A stretch of DNA of 64,000 bases from DASRDR01 sp963812945 [NCBI: uncultured Candidatus Rokubacteria bacterium] (GTDB taxonomy: Bacteria > Methylomirabilota > Methylomirabilia > Rokubacteriales): contig CAWEXD010000008.1 of assembly GCA_963812945.1 (NCBI GenBank), positions 3,038,001 through 3,102,000 of the forward strand, in the 5' to 3' direction. The position numbers were made by a program, and so were the translations under genes. Below, piece by piece: positions 1-8,698 of this stretch. Numbering within the stretch: position 1 is the first letter of the stretch; every line of letters begins with the position of its first letter. The notes beneath the pieces were generated by a model, which saw only the letters and a program-made list of their open reading frames with translations, did not search any database and was not told the origin of the DNA.

Positions 1-2554
1 CCTGCCACCACCAGACCAGGAGCGCCACGAGCGCGCCGGGGATGAACACCCAGTAGACGGCCGGCCGGGCCGGATTGGGCAGCTTCAGCTCCGCGATCGT
101 GGCGCCCTGGTCGAGCCCGAGCTTCCGGGCGAGGCTGCCGAACTTCACGGCGGCGACCTGGATGTCCTCTCCCTGGGGCACGAGCGTCACGCCCGCATTG
201 CGGATCCGCTCCCGGCCGTCCCGCCCCGGCCCCATGGGGAGCGCGACCACCTTCCGGATCTGCTCGCCCTCGATGTTCTCCGCCTTGATCCCCAGCACCA
301 GGAGCTGGTCGGGCGCCAGGGCGTCGGCGACGCGGTAGATCTCCTTCGCGGGCGCCGTCACGTACTCCGGCTGGATGTAGTCGATCACCCAGTCGGGCCG
401 GAAGAAGAGGAAGGTCGCCAGCAGCAGGAGCGCGATCTCGAGGATGTTGCAACGGGTCCGGAACCAGACCATCGTCGCCGCCGCGAAGAGGAGCGCCGCC
501 ACCGTCGCGGTGATGGCGACCAGCGCCACCTCCCACCACGAGTGGACGCCGATGAGCAGGAGCTGCGGGTTGAAGACGAAGACGAACGGCAGCACGGCGG
601 TACGGAAGCTGTACCACGTGGCCTGCCAGCCCGTGGCATTGGGGTCGTCGCCGGAGATGGCCGCGGCCGCGTAGGAGGCGAGCCCCACGGGCGGCGTGAC
701 GTCCGCCATGATCCCGAAGTAGAAGACGAAGAGGTGCACGGCGATGAGCGGGATGACCAGCCCGGACTGCGCGCCCAGCTCGACGATCACCGGCGCCATG
801 ATCGTGGCGACCAGGATGTAGTTCGCGGTGGTCGGCACCCCCGCCCCGATCAGGAGGCAGATGAGCGCCGTGAAGAACAGCATCACCAGCACGTTCCCCC
901 CCGACACGTACTCCACGAACTCGGTCATCATGAAGCCCATGCCGGTGAGCGTGATCGCGCCCACGATGAGACCCGCGCTGGCGGTCGCCACGCCGATGCC
1001 GATCATGTTGCGCGCTCCCAGGACGAGCCCCTTCCAGAGGTCGCCGAGCCCACGCCGGAGCGCCGCGCCGATCTCGCCCTGCCGCCGCAGCAGCGCGAGG
1101 AGCGGGGGCTGCAGCACCACCGTGGCGATCACGGTGACGGTGGCCCAGAAGGCCGAGAGTCCGGGCGACAGCTCCTCGACCATGAGGCACCAGAGGAGCA
1201 CCACCAGGGGGACCAGGAAGTGGAATCCCGCGCGCACGGTGGGCCACAGCTCCGGCAGCCGGATGACCGGCGCCTTCGGGTCGTCCACCGGCAGGTCCGG
1301 AAAGCGCGCCGAGTAGGCCAGGAGCGCGAGGTAGCCGCCGGCCGTCAGGATCATCAGGACCCAGCCGGCCGACGGCCCGAAAAGCCGCTGCACGCCGGTC
1401 ACCCCGTAATAGATGACCGCGACAGCGGCGAGGGTGCCCGCGATACCCAAGGCGCCCTCGATCAATCGCTGGTGCGGCCGCGACGGAACGCCGCGCGGGA
1501 TCGGCTGCATGCCGTACTTGAGCGCCTCCAGGTGGACGATGTAGAAGAGCGCCACGTACGAGATGACGGCCGGCAGCGCGGCGTGCTTGATGACCTCCGA
1601 GTACGGAATGCCGACGTACTCGACCATGAGGAAGGCCGCGGCCCCCATCACCGGCGGCATGATCTGCCCGTTGATGGACGAGGCGGCCTCGATGGCGCCC
1701 GCCTTCACGCCGGAGTAGCCGGTCCGCTTCATCAGCGGGATCGTGAAGATGCCGCCGGAGACGACGTTCGACACCGAGGAGCCGGAGACCACGCCGTTCA
1801 GCGCCGAGGACACGACCGCCACCTTGGCCGGTCCGCCCCGGAGGTGGCCGAGGAGCGCGATCGAGACCTGCATCATGTAGTTGCCGGCGCCCGCGATGTC
1901 GAGGAGCGTCCCGAACAGCACGAACAGGAAGATGAACTGGACCGAGACCCCGAGCGCGACGCCGTAGACGCCCTCGGTGGTGAGCCACATGTGCGAGACC
2001 ATGCGCGACAGGCTCGCGCCCTTGTGCTGGATCACCTCCGGCATGTAGGGGCCGGCGAAGATGAAGGCGAGGAAGACCCCGGTGGTGATGAGCATCGCGG
2101 TGCCCATCGCGCGCCGCGTGGCCTCCAGCATGATCGCGATCCCGACCAGGCCCACCACCATGTCCAGCGTGGTCGGCTGGCCCGGCCGCTGGGCGAGCTG
2201 GTTGTAGAACAGGTAGAGGTAGGCGCCGCAGAAGGCGCCGATCGTCGCCAGCCCCCAGTCCGCCCAGGACACCGTCTGGCGCGACGAGGACCGGAATGCC
2301 GGGAACACCGCGAAGGCCAGGAATATCGAGATCGCGAGGTGGATCGCGCGCGCCTCGGTGTCGTTGAAGACGCCGAACCGCAGGATGAACGGGAGCGGCG
2401 AGGCGTACCAGAGCTGGAAGAGCGACCAGCCCCCGCAGAGGACGGCGAGGAACTGCCCGACCCGGCCGGCCGGGTCGCGGCCGCCGATGTCGGCTTCCTT
2501 GACGAGCTGCTCGAGCTGCTGGCTCGTGTACGCCTTCGGCGTCTCAGCCGCCAT
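1..2554 (-). CDS. TRAP transporter permease, fused 4TM/12TM type (C-terminus cut by window edge)
   Basis: Inner-membrane subunit of a TRAP transporter, which imports organic acids or similar solutes using an ion gradient. From the ATG at 2554 the frame stays open for about 851 codons to the window edge, so the C-terminus is missing. A soluble N-terminus of about 35 residues precedes many hydrophobic segments. DctM-type signatures include SGSSVSN (near residue 260) and VPTTANY (near 575). From about residue 720 the tail fits the DUF3394 extension common in fused TRAP permeases. The TAXI binding-protein gene lies just upstream on the same strand, separated by a strong hairpin, so the two form one transporter operon. 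Substrate cannot be read from sequence. Confidence 0.9.
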   Translation of the reverse strand, partial: MAAETPKAYTSQQLEQLVKEADIGGRDPAGRVGQFLAVLCGGWSLFQLWYASPLPFILRFGVFNDTEARAIHLAISIFLAFAVFPAFRSSSRQTVSWADWGLATIGAFCGAYLYLFYNQLAQRPGQPTTLDMVVGLVGIAIMLEATRRAMGTAMLITTGVFLAFIFAGPYMPEVIQHKGASLSRMVSHMWLTTEGVYGVALGVSVQFIFLFVLFGTLLDIAGAGNYMMQVSIALLGHLRGGPAKVAVVSSALNGVVSGSSVSNVVSGGIFTIPLMKRTGYSGVKAGAIEAASSINGQIMPPVMGAAAFLMVEYVGIPYSEVIKHAALPAVISYVALFYIVHLEALKYGMQPIPRGVPSRPHQRLIEGALGIAGTLAAVAVIYYGVTGVQRLFGPSAGWVLMILTAGGYLALLAYSARFPDLPVDDPKAPVIRLPELWPTVRAGFHFLVPLVVLLWCLMVEELSPGLSAFWATVTVIATVVLQPPLLALLRRQGEIGAALRRGLGDLWKGLVLGARNMIGIGVATASAGLIVGAITLTGMGFMMTEFVEYVSGGNVLVMLFFTALICLLIGAGVPTTANYILVATIMAPVIVELGAQSGLVIPLIAVHLFVFYFGIMADVTPPVGLASYAAAAISGDDPNATGWQATWYSFRTAVLPFVFVFNPQLLLIGVHSWWEVALVAITATVAALLFAAATMVWFRTRCNILEIALLLLATFLFFRPDWVIDYIQPEYVTAPAKEIYRVADALAPDQLLVLGIKAENIEGEQIRKVVALPMGPGRDGRERIRNAGVTLVPQGEDIQVAAVKFGSLARKLGLDQGATIAELKLPNPARPAVYWVFIPGALVALLVWWWQ

Positions 2555-2571
2555 GTCCCCTCCTCAAGCGA

Positions 2572-2603
2572 GACGGGCGGAAGGCCCACGCCTTCCGCCC
2601 GTC
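2572..2603 (-). terminator. Perfect hairpin between TAXI binding-protein and permease genes
   Basis: A 13-bp perfect inverted repeat (GACGGGCGGAAGG / CCTTCCGCCCGTC) with a 6-nt loop sits in the 78-bp gap between the two TRAP genes. No U-tract follows on the minus strand. In binding-protein transport operons such a hairpin commonly acts as an attenuator or 3'-end stabiliser, giving more binding protein than permease. That role is inferred. Confidence 0.6.
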
Positions 2604-2632
2604 CATCGAGCGCCGCCGGGAGCGGGGTCAGC

Positions 2633-3607
2633 CTACTTCAGCCAGCCCTTCTCCTTGTAGTACTTGATGGCCCCGTCGTGAAGCGGGGCCGAGAGCCCGT
2701 TCGTGATCATCTCCTCCGCCTTCAGCACGGCCAGGGCCGGGTGGAGCTTCTTGAACTCGTCGAAGTTCTCGAAGACCGCCTTGACCACCGCGTACACGGT
2801 GTCGGCCGGCACCTTCGACGAGGAGACGAAGGTCGCGAGGACCCCGAAGGTCTGCGTGGGCTCGGGGTTCGCCGGGTACAGGCCGCCCGGAATCGTGGCG
2901 GCCGCGTAGTAGGGCCGCTCCTTGACCAGCTTGTCGACCGCGGGCCCGGTCAGGGAGACGAGCCTCGCGCCGCAGCTCGTGGTCGGATCCTGGATGTTGG
3001 CCGACGGGTGGCCCACCCCGTAGAAGAAGCCGTCGATCTTGCCGTCGCAGAGGGCGGGGCCGTGCTCGTCCGCCTTGAGCTCGGAGGCGAGCGCGAAGTC
3101 CGAGAGCTTCCACCCCATCGCGGCGAGCAGCTCCTCCATCGACGCGCGCGTCCCGGAGCCGGGATTGCCGACGTTGAACCGCTTCCCCTTGAAGTCGGCG
3201 AACGACTTCACGCCGAGCTCCTTCCGGGCGAGCACCGTGAACGGCTCCGGGTGCAGCGAGAAGACCGCGCGGAGATCGCCGTAGGCGCCCGCGTCCTTGA
3301 ACTGCGCGAGGCCCTTGGCGGCGTTGTAGTGCACGTCGGACTGGGCCACGCCCATGTCCAGCTCGCCGGCCTTGATGGTGTTGATGTTGAACACCGACCC
3401 GCCGGTCGACTCGACCGAGCACCGGATGCCGTGGGTCTTCCGGTCCTTGTTGACGAGCCGGCAGATGGCGCCGCCCGCGGCGTAGTACACGCCCGTGACG
3501 CCGCCGGTGCCGATCGTGATGAACTTCTGCTGCGCGGAGGCCTCCGGGACGAACGCGCAGAGGGCGCCCACCGCGACGGCGACGCACCAGGCTGTCAGTG
3601 TCCTCAT
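2633..3607 (-). CDS. TAXI family TRAP transporter solute-binding protein
   Basis: Periplasmic binding protein of the TAXI class of TRAP transporters. The chosen start, ATG at 3607, gives 324 aa and has a strong AGGAGGG ribosome site 6 nt upstream. Longer readings would only add a non-conserved leader. Residues 1-24 form a signal peptide (basic MR, hydrophobic core, cleavage near EASA-QQ). The mature protein begins with the family hallmark [19 protein letters not shown], and the motif [13 protein letters not shown] lies in the middle. The gene is followed by the fused TRAP permease, which confirms the assignment. Ligand unknown; glutamate or C4-dicarboxylates are typical of the class. Confidence 0.93.
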   Translation of the reverse strand: MRTLTAWCVAVAVGALCAFVPEASAQQKFITIGTGGVTGVYYAAGGAICRLVNKDRKTHGIRCSVESTGGSVFNINTIKAGELDMGVAQSDVHYNAAKGLAQFKDAGAYGDLRAVFSLHPEPFTVLARKELGVKSFADFKGKRFNVGNPGSGTRASMEELLAAMGWKLSDFALASELKADEHGPALCDGKIDGFFYGVGHPSANIQDPTTSCGARLVSLTGPAVDKLVKERPYYAAATIPGGLYPANPEPTQTFGVLATFVSSSKVPADTVYAVVKAVFENFDEFKKLHPALAVLKAEEMITNGLSAPLHDGAIKYYKEKGWLK

Positions 3608-3718
3608 GTTTGCTTCCCTCCTCGGGTAGTGAACCGTCTCCGACGGGGCGACCAGCGGAGCGGGTGGTGATTTCCCTGGCCCGGGACACCCCGAGGACGG
3701 AGCGGCCGCGGTCCGGTC

Positions 3719-3754
3719 GTTGCCAAATGGTAACACCGTCGTCCAGCGCCGCAA
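3719..3754 (-). promoter_or_regulatory. Putative promoter and palindromic operator of the TRAP operon
   Basis: Upstream of the TAXI gene is a 16-bp near-palindrome, GTTGCCAAATGGTAAC (3719-3734, one mismatch between arms), unusually AT-containing for this window. On the minus strand a -35-like TTGCGG (3754-3749) and a -10-like TACCAT (3732-3727) are separated by 16 bp, so the palindrome would overlap the -10. This looks like a regulator binding site controlling the transporter. Reading by eye only. Confidence 0.35.
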
Positions 3755-3764
3755 GCCCGCGCGG

Positions 3765-5198
3765 CTAGAACCGGAGGGTCGCGAGGACGATCGCGGTCGC
3801 CTGGACGTTGTTCACGGCGTGGGCCAGGATCCCGGGCAGGAGGCTCCGGGTCCGCTCGTAGGCGACCGCCCACAAGACCCCGCTCATCGCCACCGAGGCG
3901 AAGCCGATCACGCCGTAGCCGTGCGCGAGGGCGAAGAACCCCGCGCTGACGGCCGTCGCCGGCCAGGGCCCGAGCCGGAGCCGGAGCGTCCCGTACAGCA
4001 CGCCGCGGAAGAGGAGCTCCTCGAGGACGGGAGCCAGGAGGCAGCTGTCCAGGACGTCCACGGCCACCTCGCCGCGCGTGCCCCACAGGAGCCGCTCCTG
4101 GAAGCCGTCGGTCCAGTGGGAGTCGAGCCCGAGGCGCCCGCCCACGAGCTCGAGCAGGACGTCGCCGACCGTGGACAGGCCGACGAGCGCGAGGGTGGCC
4201 TGCGCCAGGACGGGGAGCCCGCCCTGAGGGAGGCGAAGCCCGAACGTCCCGGCGAGGGTCCATCCCGAGCGGCGGCAGTACCAGACGAGGTATCCGAAGA
4301 GCGGGACCGCGGACAGCACGGCGATCCAGAGCCGACCCCACGGGGTGTCCGGCACGAACGGCCACAGGAAGGCGACCCCCACCAGCCCGACGGCGCCGCG
4401 CGCGAAGAGCCCGACCCCGTCCGGGGAGGTCCAGAGTGGCGGGATCGGGGCCGCGCCCACGCGGGTGGCGCGCCAGCCGGGGGCCCGGGCGAGGGCGACG
4501 ACCGACGCCCCGCCGAGGAGGACGAGCAGCGTCTCGACGCCCAGGATCGCGCGGAGGCGCCAGAGGAGCCGGGTCCCGCGCGCGAGGATGTCCCGCTCCG
4601 CCTGCGTGGCCTGCGCGGGATCGTCGAGGCCCGTCGCCAGCCGGACCACGAGGCGGTCGGCGAACCAGCCGGCCCCGAGGTCCCGCCGGATGCCGGCGAT
4701 GGCCGTCCGCCGCGCGCCGTCCGGCACGGGCTCGGGGCCGTACGCCGCGTGCGCCAAGGCGGCGAGGCGCCGCGCCCCGTCGTCCGCCGGCACGAAGGTG
4801 GCGAGCGCTTCCTGGACCGACTCCGTCCGGCTGTCCTCCGCGAGGAGGACGATGCGGTGGAGCTCGGCCAGAGGAGAGCTCTCCTCGCGCACCAGCTCCT
4901 CGTACTGGTCGATCGCCGCGGCTCGCCCCTCGGCGTCAGAGGCAAGGGCGAAGGCGATCAGCAGGCGCTCGGGGCCGGGGGCCGTCCAGAGGGCCGCGCG
5001 CAGGTCCATCTCGCGGCTGACGACGCGCTCGAGCGACCGCTCCGGCTGCTCCAGCGTGTCCAGCCCGTGCGCGGGCCAGAACAGGAGACCCGCCAGGACG
5101 CCCAGGAGCGCGAGGGCGACGCCCGTCACCCACCGGTTGAATCGGGGCGACCTGTCGCCGGGCTCGACCGGCGCCTCTCCCCCGGGCTCGACGGACAT
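3765..5198 (-). CDS. CPBP family intramembrane glutamic endopeptidase
   Basis: Membrane-embedded protease of the CAAX/CPBP (Abi) family, 477 aa. The first ~200 residues contain one N-terminal membrane segment (residues ~22-42) and a soluble helical region not typical of the core family. The C-terminal half carries the membrane core with all three catalytic motifs: EELLFRG (EExxxR), FALAHG (FxxxH) and HAVNN (HxxxN). The start at 5198 was chosen because it gives a short polar N-terminus before the first membrane segment and leaves 84 bp to the divergent GDPD gene. Bacterial CPBP proteins serve in peptide maturation, immunity or membrane-protein processing; the substrate here is unknown. Confidence 0.85.
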   Translation of the reverse strand: MSVEPGGEAPVEPGDRSPRFNRWVTGVALALLGVLAGLLFWPAHGLDTLEQPERSLERVVSREMDLRAALWTAPGPERLLIAFALASDAEGRAAAIDQYEELVREESSPLAELHRIVLLAEDSRTESVQEALATFVPADDGARRLAALAHAAYGPEPVPDGARRTAIAGIRRDLGAGWFADRLVVRLATGLDDPAQATQAERDILARGTRLLWRLRAILGVETLLVLLGGASVVALARAPGWRATRVGAAPIPPLWTSPDGVGLFARGAVGLVGVAFLWPFVPDTPWGRLWIAVLSAVPLFGYLVWYCRRSGWTLAGTFGLRLPQGGLPVLAQATLALVGLSTVGDVLLELVGGRLGLDSHWTDGFQERLLWGTRGEVAVDVLDSCLLAPVLEELLFRGVLYGTLRLRLGPWPATAVSAGFFALAHGYGVIGFASVAMSGVLWAVAYERTRSLLPGILAHAVNNVQATAIVLATLRF

Positions 5199-5282
5199 GC
5201 AGCGGCAGTATAGCGCGGAGGGATGACCCGGCGCCGCGCGGCTGCCCTTCTCTCGGCGAACCGCCGGCAGTACGATGCGGCC

Positions 5283-6278
5283 ATGTGGCCAGGGCGCCCG
5301 GGTCGACATCGCGTGCTGGCCCTGTCGCTCCTCGGGGCACTCGCCGCCGGGGGCGCGGGCCCCCGCCTGGCGGGCGCCTTCGACCTCCAGGGGCACCGCG
5401 GCGCCCGCGGCCTCGCTCCGGAGAACACCCTCGCCGCGTTCCGGAAGGCGCTCGAGATCGGCGTCTCGACGCTCGAGCTCGATCTCGCGATGACCCGGGA
5501 CGGCGTGCTGGTGGTGTCCCACGATCCGGTGCTCAATCCCGATGTCGTGCGCGGGCCCGACGGCCGGTGGCTCGCCCCGCCGGGGCCTGCGATCAACACG
5601 CTCACGCTCGCCGAGCTCCGGCGCTTCGACGTGGGGCGCCTCGATCCCCGGAGCCGGTACGCCCAGCAGTGGCCCCAGCAGACACCCGTCGACGGCGAGC
5701 GCATCCCCACGCTCGCGGAGGTCGTCGCGCTCGCGAGGGCGTCCGGCCGGAGCGTGCGGCTGAACGCCGAGACCAAGGTCCGGCCCGACCGGCCGGCGGA
5801 CGCGCCGCCCCCGGAGGTGTTCGCGAAGGCCGTCGTCGACTTCTGGCGGGCGGAGCGCATCGAGGCGATCGCCAGCGTGCAGTCGTTCGACTGGCGGACG
5901 CTCGGCGAGGTCCGGCGGCTCGACCCGGCGATCCGCACGGTGTGCCTGACCATCCAGCAGGCGAGCTTCGACAACGTCCAGCGGGGCCGGCCCGGCCCCT
6001 CGCCCTGGACGGCCGGCCTCGACGTCGACGACGACGGCGGCTCGGTGCCGCGGCTGGTGAAGCGGGCCGGCTGCCAGGTCTGGTCGCCCCTCTTCCGGGA
6101 GCTGACGCCCGAGACGGTGCGCGAGGCCACGGCGCTCGGCCTCGAGGTGGTCCCCTGGACCGTCAACGACACGGCCGACATGGCCCGCCTGATCGACGCC
6201 GGCGTGCACGGGATGATCACCGACTACCCGGACCGCCTGCGCCAGGTCATGGCGGACCGGAACCTGCCGCTCCCGTAG
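5283..6278 (+). CDS. Glycerophosphodiester phosphodiesterase family protein, exported
   Basis: Hydrolyses glycerophosphodiesters to glycerol-3-phosphate and an alcohol. The start ATG at 5283 gives 331 aa beginning with a signal peptide (RPGRHR, hydrophobic core, LAGAF cleavage region), so it acts outside the cytoplasm. The GDPD catalytic signature is intact: QGHRGARGLAPENTLAAF, then LELDLAMTRDG and SHDPVLN (catalytic His pair plus Glu/Asp metal ligands). C-terminal motifs GLEVVPWTVND and TDYPD fit the TIM-barrel end. An in-frame ATG at 5223 would bury the signal peptide, so it was rejected. Ten bases separate it from the next gene, suggesting co-transcription. Confidence 0.9.
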   Translation: MWPGRPGRHRVLALSLLGALAAGGAGPRLAGAFDLQGHRGARGLAPENTLAAFRKALEIGVSTLELDLAMTRDGVLVVSHDPVLNPDVVRGPDGRWLAPPGPAINTLTLAELRRFDVGRLDPRSRYAQQWPQQTPVDGERIPTLAEVVALARASGRSVRLNAETKVRPDRPADAPPPEVFAKAVVDFWRAERIEAIASVQSFDWRTLGEVRRLDPAIRTVCLTIQQASFDNVQRGRPGPSPWTAGLDVDDDGGSVPRLVKRAGCQVWSPLFRELTPETVREATALGLEVVPWTVNDTADMARLIDAGVHGMITDYPDRLRQVMADRNLPLP

Positions 6279-6288
6279 CGGTCACGCC

Positions 6289-7368
6289 ATGGGGCTGGGG
6301 CCGGGGCCGGAGCGGCTGGACGTGAGCGATCCCCGGGCGGACGCGCGCCCCGTCCCCGAGGCGGCGCGGCGGCTCCTCGAGGAGACCGAGCTGGTCGACC
6401 TCCACATCCACGTCGGCGCCGCGGTGGCGCCGCACGTGCTCTGGGAGATCGCCCACGACCACGGGTTCAAGCTGCCCGTGCGGACCTACCCGGCGTTCCA
6501 GGATCTCGTCTACGCCGACCCGGACCGCGTCACGTCGCTGGACGGCTACCTCGACATCCTCCACCGATGGACCGAGCGCATCCAGTCGTCGCCCGCGGCC
6601 ATCGAGCGCTCGGTCTACTCGATCATCGGGAAGGAGTACCGCTCCTCGCGCGTCTCGACGATCGAGCTCCGCTTCAACCCCATGAAGCGGAACCTGGGCG
6701 GCGAGCGCGATCTCGACCACATCATCACCGCCGCCCTCCACGGGATGGAGCGCGCCTGCCTGGCGTACGGCGTCCGCGCCGGGCTGATCTTCTGCCTCGC
6801 CCGCGAGTTCGACTACGCGCTGAACGACATCATCGTCCGGAAGGCCGAGCGCTACCGCGACCGCGGCGTGGTCGGCATCGACCTCGCGGGCCCCGAGCAG
6901 CACACCCTCGAGTTCGGCGGCGACGTCGACCGGTACCGCGACCTCTTCGCGCGGGCGCGCGCGGCCGGCCTCGGCACGACCATCCACACCGGGGAGACCT
7001 CGCACACGGGGGCGGACGGCGTCGTCGCCGTCCTGGAGAAGCTCCAGCCGGACCGCATCGGCCACGGGATCGCCGCGGCACGCAACGAGGAGCTGCTGAA
7101 GCGCCTCGCGGACCGCGGCACGGTGCTCGAGCTCTGCCCCTCGTCGAACCTCCGGACGCACGCCGTCTCCGGCTGGGAGGAGCTGCGCGAGGTCTACCAG
7201 CGCCTCCGGGACGCCGGGGTCAGGACCACCATCAACACCGACGGCACGTACCTCCTGGGAACGACGCTCCGCCGCGAGTTCGAGCTGCTCCTCGCCCACC
7301 GGGTCCTGGACATCGACCACGTCCTGCGCTCGATCGAGACCGCGCGACAGGCGACCTTCGTCCGGTAG
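6289..7368 (+). CDS. Adenosine deaminase-like metal-dependent hydrolase with altered active site
   Basis: Amidohydrolase-superfamily protein of 359 aa aligned by eye to adenosine deaminase. It keeps the zinc ligands HIH (H39, H41) and HTGE (H233, E236), the catalytic H in RIGHG (H259), and the CPSSN motif. The usual NTDDP motif reads NTDGT: D318 (metal) is kept but the second Asp, which contacts the purine ring N7 in true adenosine deaminases, is Gly319. Substrate is therefore doubtful and may not be adenosine. It follows the GDPD gene by 10 bp and probably shares its transcript. Confidence 0.8.
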   Translation: MGLGPGPERLDVSDPRADARPVPEAARRLLEETELVDLHIHVGAAVAPHVLWEIAHDHGFKLPVRTYPAFQDLVYADPDRVTSLDGYLDILHRWTERIQSSPAAIERSVYSIIGKEYRSSRVSTIELRFNPMKRNLGGERDLDHIITAALHGMERACLAYGVRAGLIFCLAREFDYALNDIIVRKAERYRDRGVVGIDLAGPEQHTLEFGGDVDRYRDLFARARAAGLGTTIHTGETSHTGADGVVAVLEKLQPDRIGHGIAAARNEELLKRLADRGTVLELCPSSNLRTHAVSGWEELREVYQRLRDAGVRTTINTDGTYLLGTTLRREFELLLAHRVLDIDHVLRSIETARQATFVR

Positions 7369-7395
7369 GCGGGCCGGCCTCCTCTAGGTCGCCCG

Positions 7396-7413
7396 GGAGG
7401 CCGCTCGGCCTCC
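7396..7413 (+). terminator. GC-rich hairpin after the deaminase-like gene
   Basis: GGAGGCC-GCTC-GGCCTCC is a perfect 7-bp stem with a 4-nt loop, 28 bp after the deaminase stop and before the polysaccharide operon. No T-run follows directly, so it may be a weak or Rho-assisted terminator. Confidence 0.35.
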
Positions 7414-7570
7414 GCGGGACCCTGCGCCTGGCTCCTCGGGCCAGGAAGCGGTTTTCTTTGACCGCTCCGCGAGGCCCGTGTTACGTACTCGGCCGTGCCG
7501 CGGCGATGTCGCGCCCTTGCCGAGTCCTCGGGGGGTACGGGTGTGACCCGCCAGTGAGGCATCTCCCCTT

Positions 7571-8698
7571 TTGACCGACCGCCTCTCGCTGCTCGTCGTC
7601 TGCCATTCCATGGTGGGAGGAGGGGCCCAGCGGGCCGTGACGATACTGCTGGGGTCCCTGGACCGGACGCGGTTTCAGCCCACCCTGGCCCTGTTCGAGC
7701 GGCGAGGGGCTTTTCTGGCGGCGATCCCTCCGGACGTGCCCATCGTCGATCTCGGGGGAGGGAGGCGGCTGCTCCTGGGCTGGGGGGCGCTCCGGCTGGC
7801 GCTCGCGATCCGGAAGATGCGGCCGGCCCTCGTCCTCGCGGTGATGCGAATCCCGTGTCTCGCGGCGGCGGCGTGCGGAGAGCTCTTTCCGGATACGTCG
7901 GTCGTGCTCTGGGCTCAAGGGCATGTGGAGCGGGCGATCGCCGAGCGCGGTCGCCCCTACCGGGCCCTGGTCTCTCCCCTGGTACGTCGCCTCTACCCGC
8001 GGGCGCGCGCCGTCATCGCGGTCTCGAGAGGCGTGCGGGACAACCTCGTCCAGGCCTTCGGAATGCGCGCGGAGCGCGTCCAGGTGATCCCGAACGCCCT
8101 CCAGATCGAGCAGGTGCGGACGCTCGCCGCGCAGGAACCCCCACTGCGCCTCGGCTGGAAGGTCCCGACCGTGGTGGCCGTGGGACGCCTGGTCCCGCAG
8201 AAAGGCTTCGCGTACCTCCTCGACGCGTTCGCCCGGCTCGGAGCACGGCCGTGCCAGCTGCTGATCCTCGGTGACGGGCCCGAGCGGACGGCGCTCTGGC
8301 GACAGGCACAGACCCTGGGCATTCAGAACCGGGTCGTGCTGGCAGGGTTCCAGCCCAATCCGTTTGCCGCCATGGCACGGAGCGCCGTGTTCGTGCTGTC
8401 GTCCCTGTGGGAGGGATTTCCGTTCGTGCTCATGGAGGCCATGGCCTGCGGCGTGCCCGTCGTCAGCACGGACTGCCCGTCCGGCCCGGCCGAGCTCGTC
8501 ACCGACGGCGAGAACGGCCTCCTCGTGCCCCCGGCGGATCCCGCGGCGCTCGCCCTCGCGATGGACCGGCTCCTGGCCGACCCGGCGCGCGCGAGGTCGA
8601 TGGCGCAGGCGGCCCTCGAGGGCCTCGACGCCTACCGCTCGGGGCGCGTGATCCCGCGATACGAGGACGCGCTCGAAGCGATCGCGCGATCTCGATGA
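7571..8698 (+). CDS. Glycosyltransferase family 4 protein
   Basis: Retaining GT-B sugar transferase of 375 aa. The N-terminus (strand LSLLVVCHSM then GGGAQRAV) is the usual GT4 acceptor-side start. The C-terminal nucleotide-sugar domain has GRLVPQKGF, LILGDGPER and the EX7E motif EGFPFVLME followed by ACGVPVVST. Start: TTG at 7571 is the only start codon between an in-frame stop at 7544 and the conserved N-terminus, and a GTGAGG precedes it; ATG at 7610 would delete the first beta strand. First gene of a four-gene operon, overlapping the next by ATGA. Donor and acceptor sugars cannot be told. Confidence 0.9.
   Translation: MTDRLSLLVVCHSMVGGGAQRAVTILLGSLDRTRFQPTLALFERRGAFLAAIPPDVPIVDLGGGRRLLLGWGALRLALAIRKMRPALVLAVMRIPCLAAAACGELFPDTSVVLWAQGHVERAIAERGRPYRALVSPLVRRLYPRARAVIAVSRGVRDNLVQAFGMRAERVQVIPNALQIEQVRTLAAQEPPLRLGWKVPTVVAVGRLVPQKGFAYLLDAFARLGARPCQLLILGDGPERTALWRQAQTLGIQNRVVLAGFQPNPFAAMARSAVFVLSSLWEGFPFVLMEAMACGVPVVSTDCPSGPAELVTDGENGLLVPPADPAALALAMDRLLADPARARSMAQAALEGLDAYRSGRVIPRYEDALEAIARSR

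Noticed and set aside
542-3670. Very long plus-strand open frame opposite the TRAP genes (over 1000 codons)
   Set aside because: It is the antisense of two well-supported genes. Its product is Arg/Gly/Asp/His-rich and low in hydrophobic residues, as expected from antisense reading of GC-rich codons.
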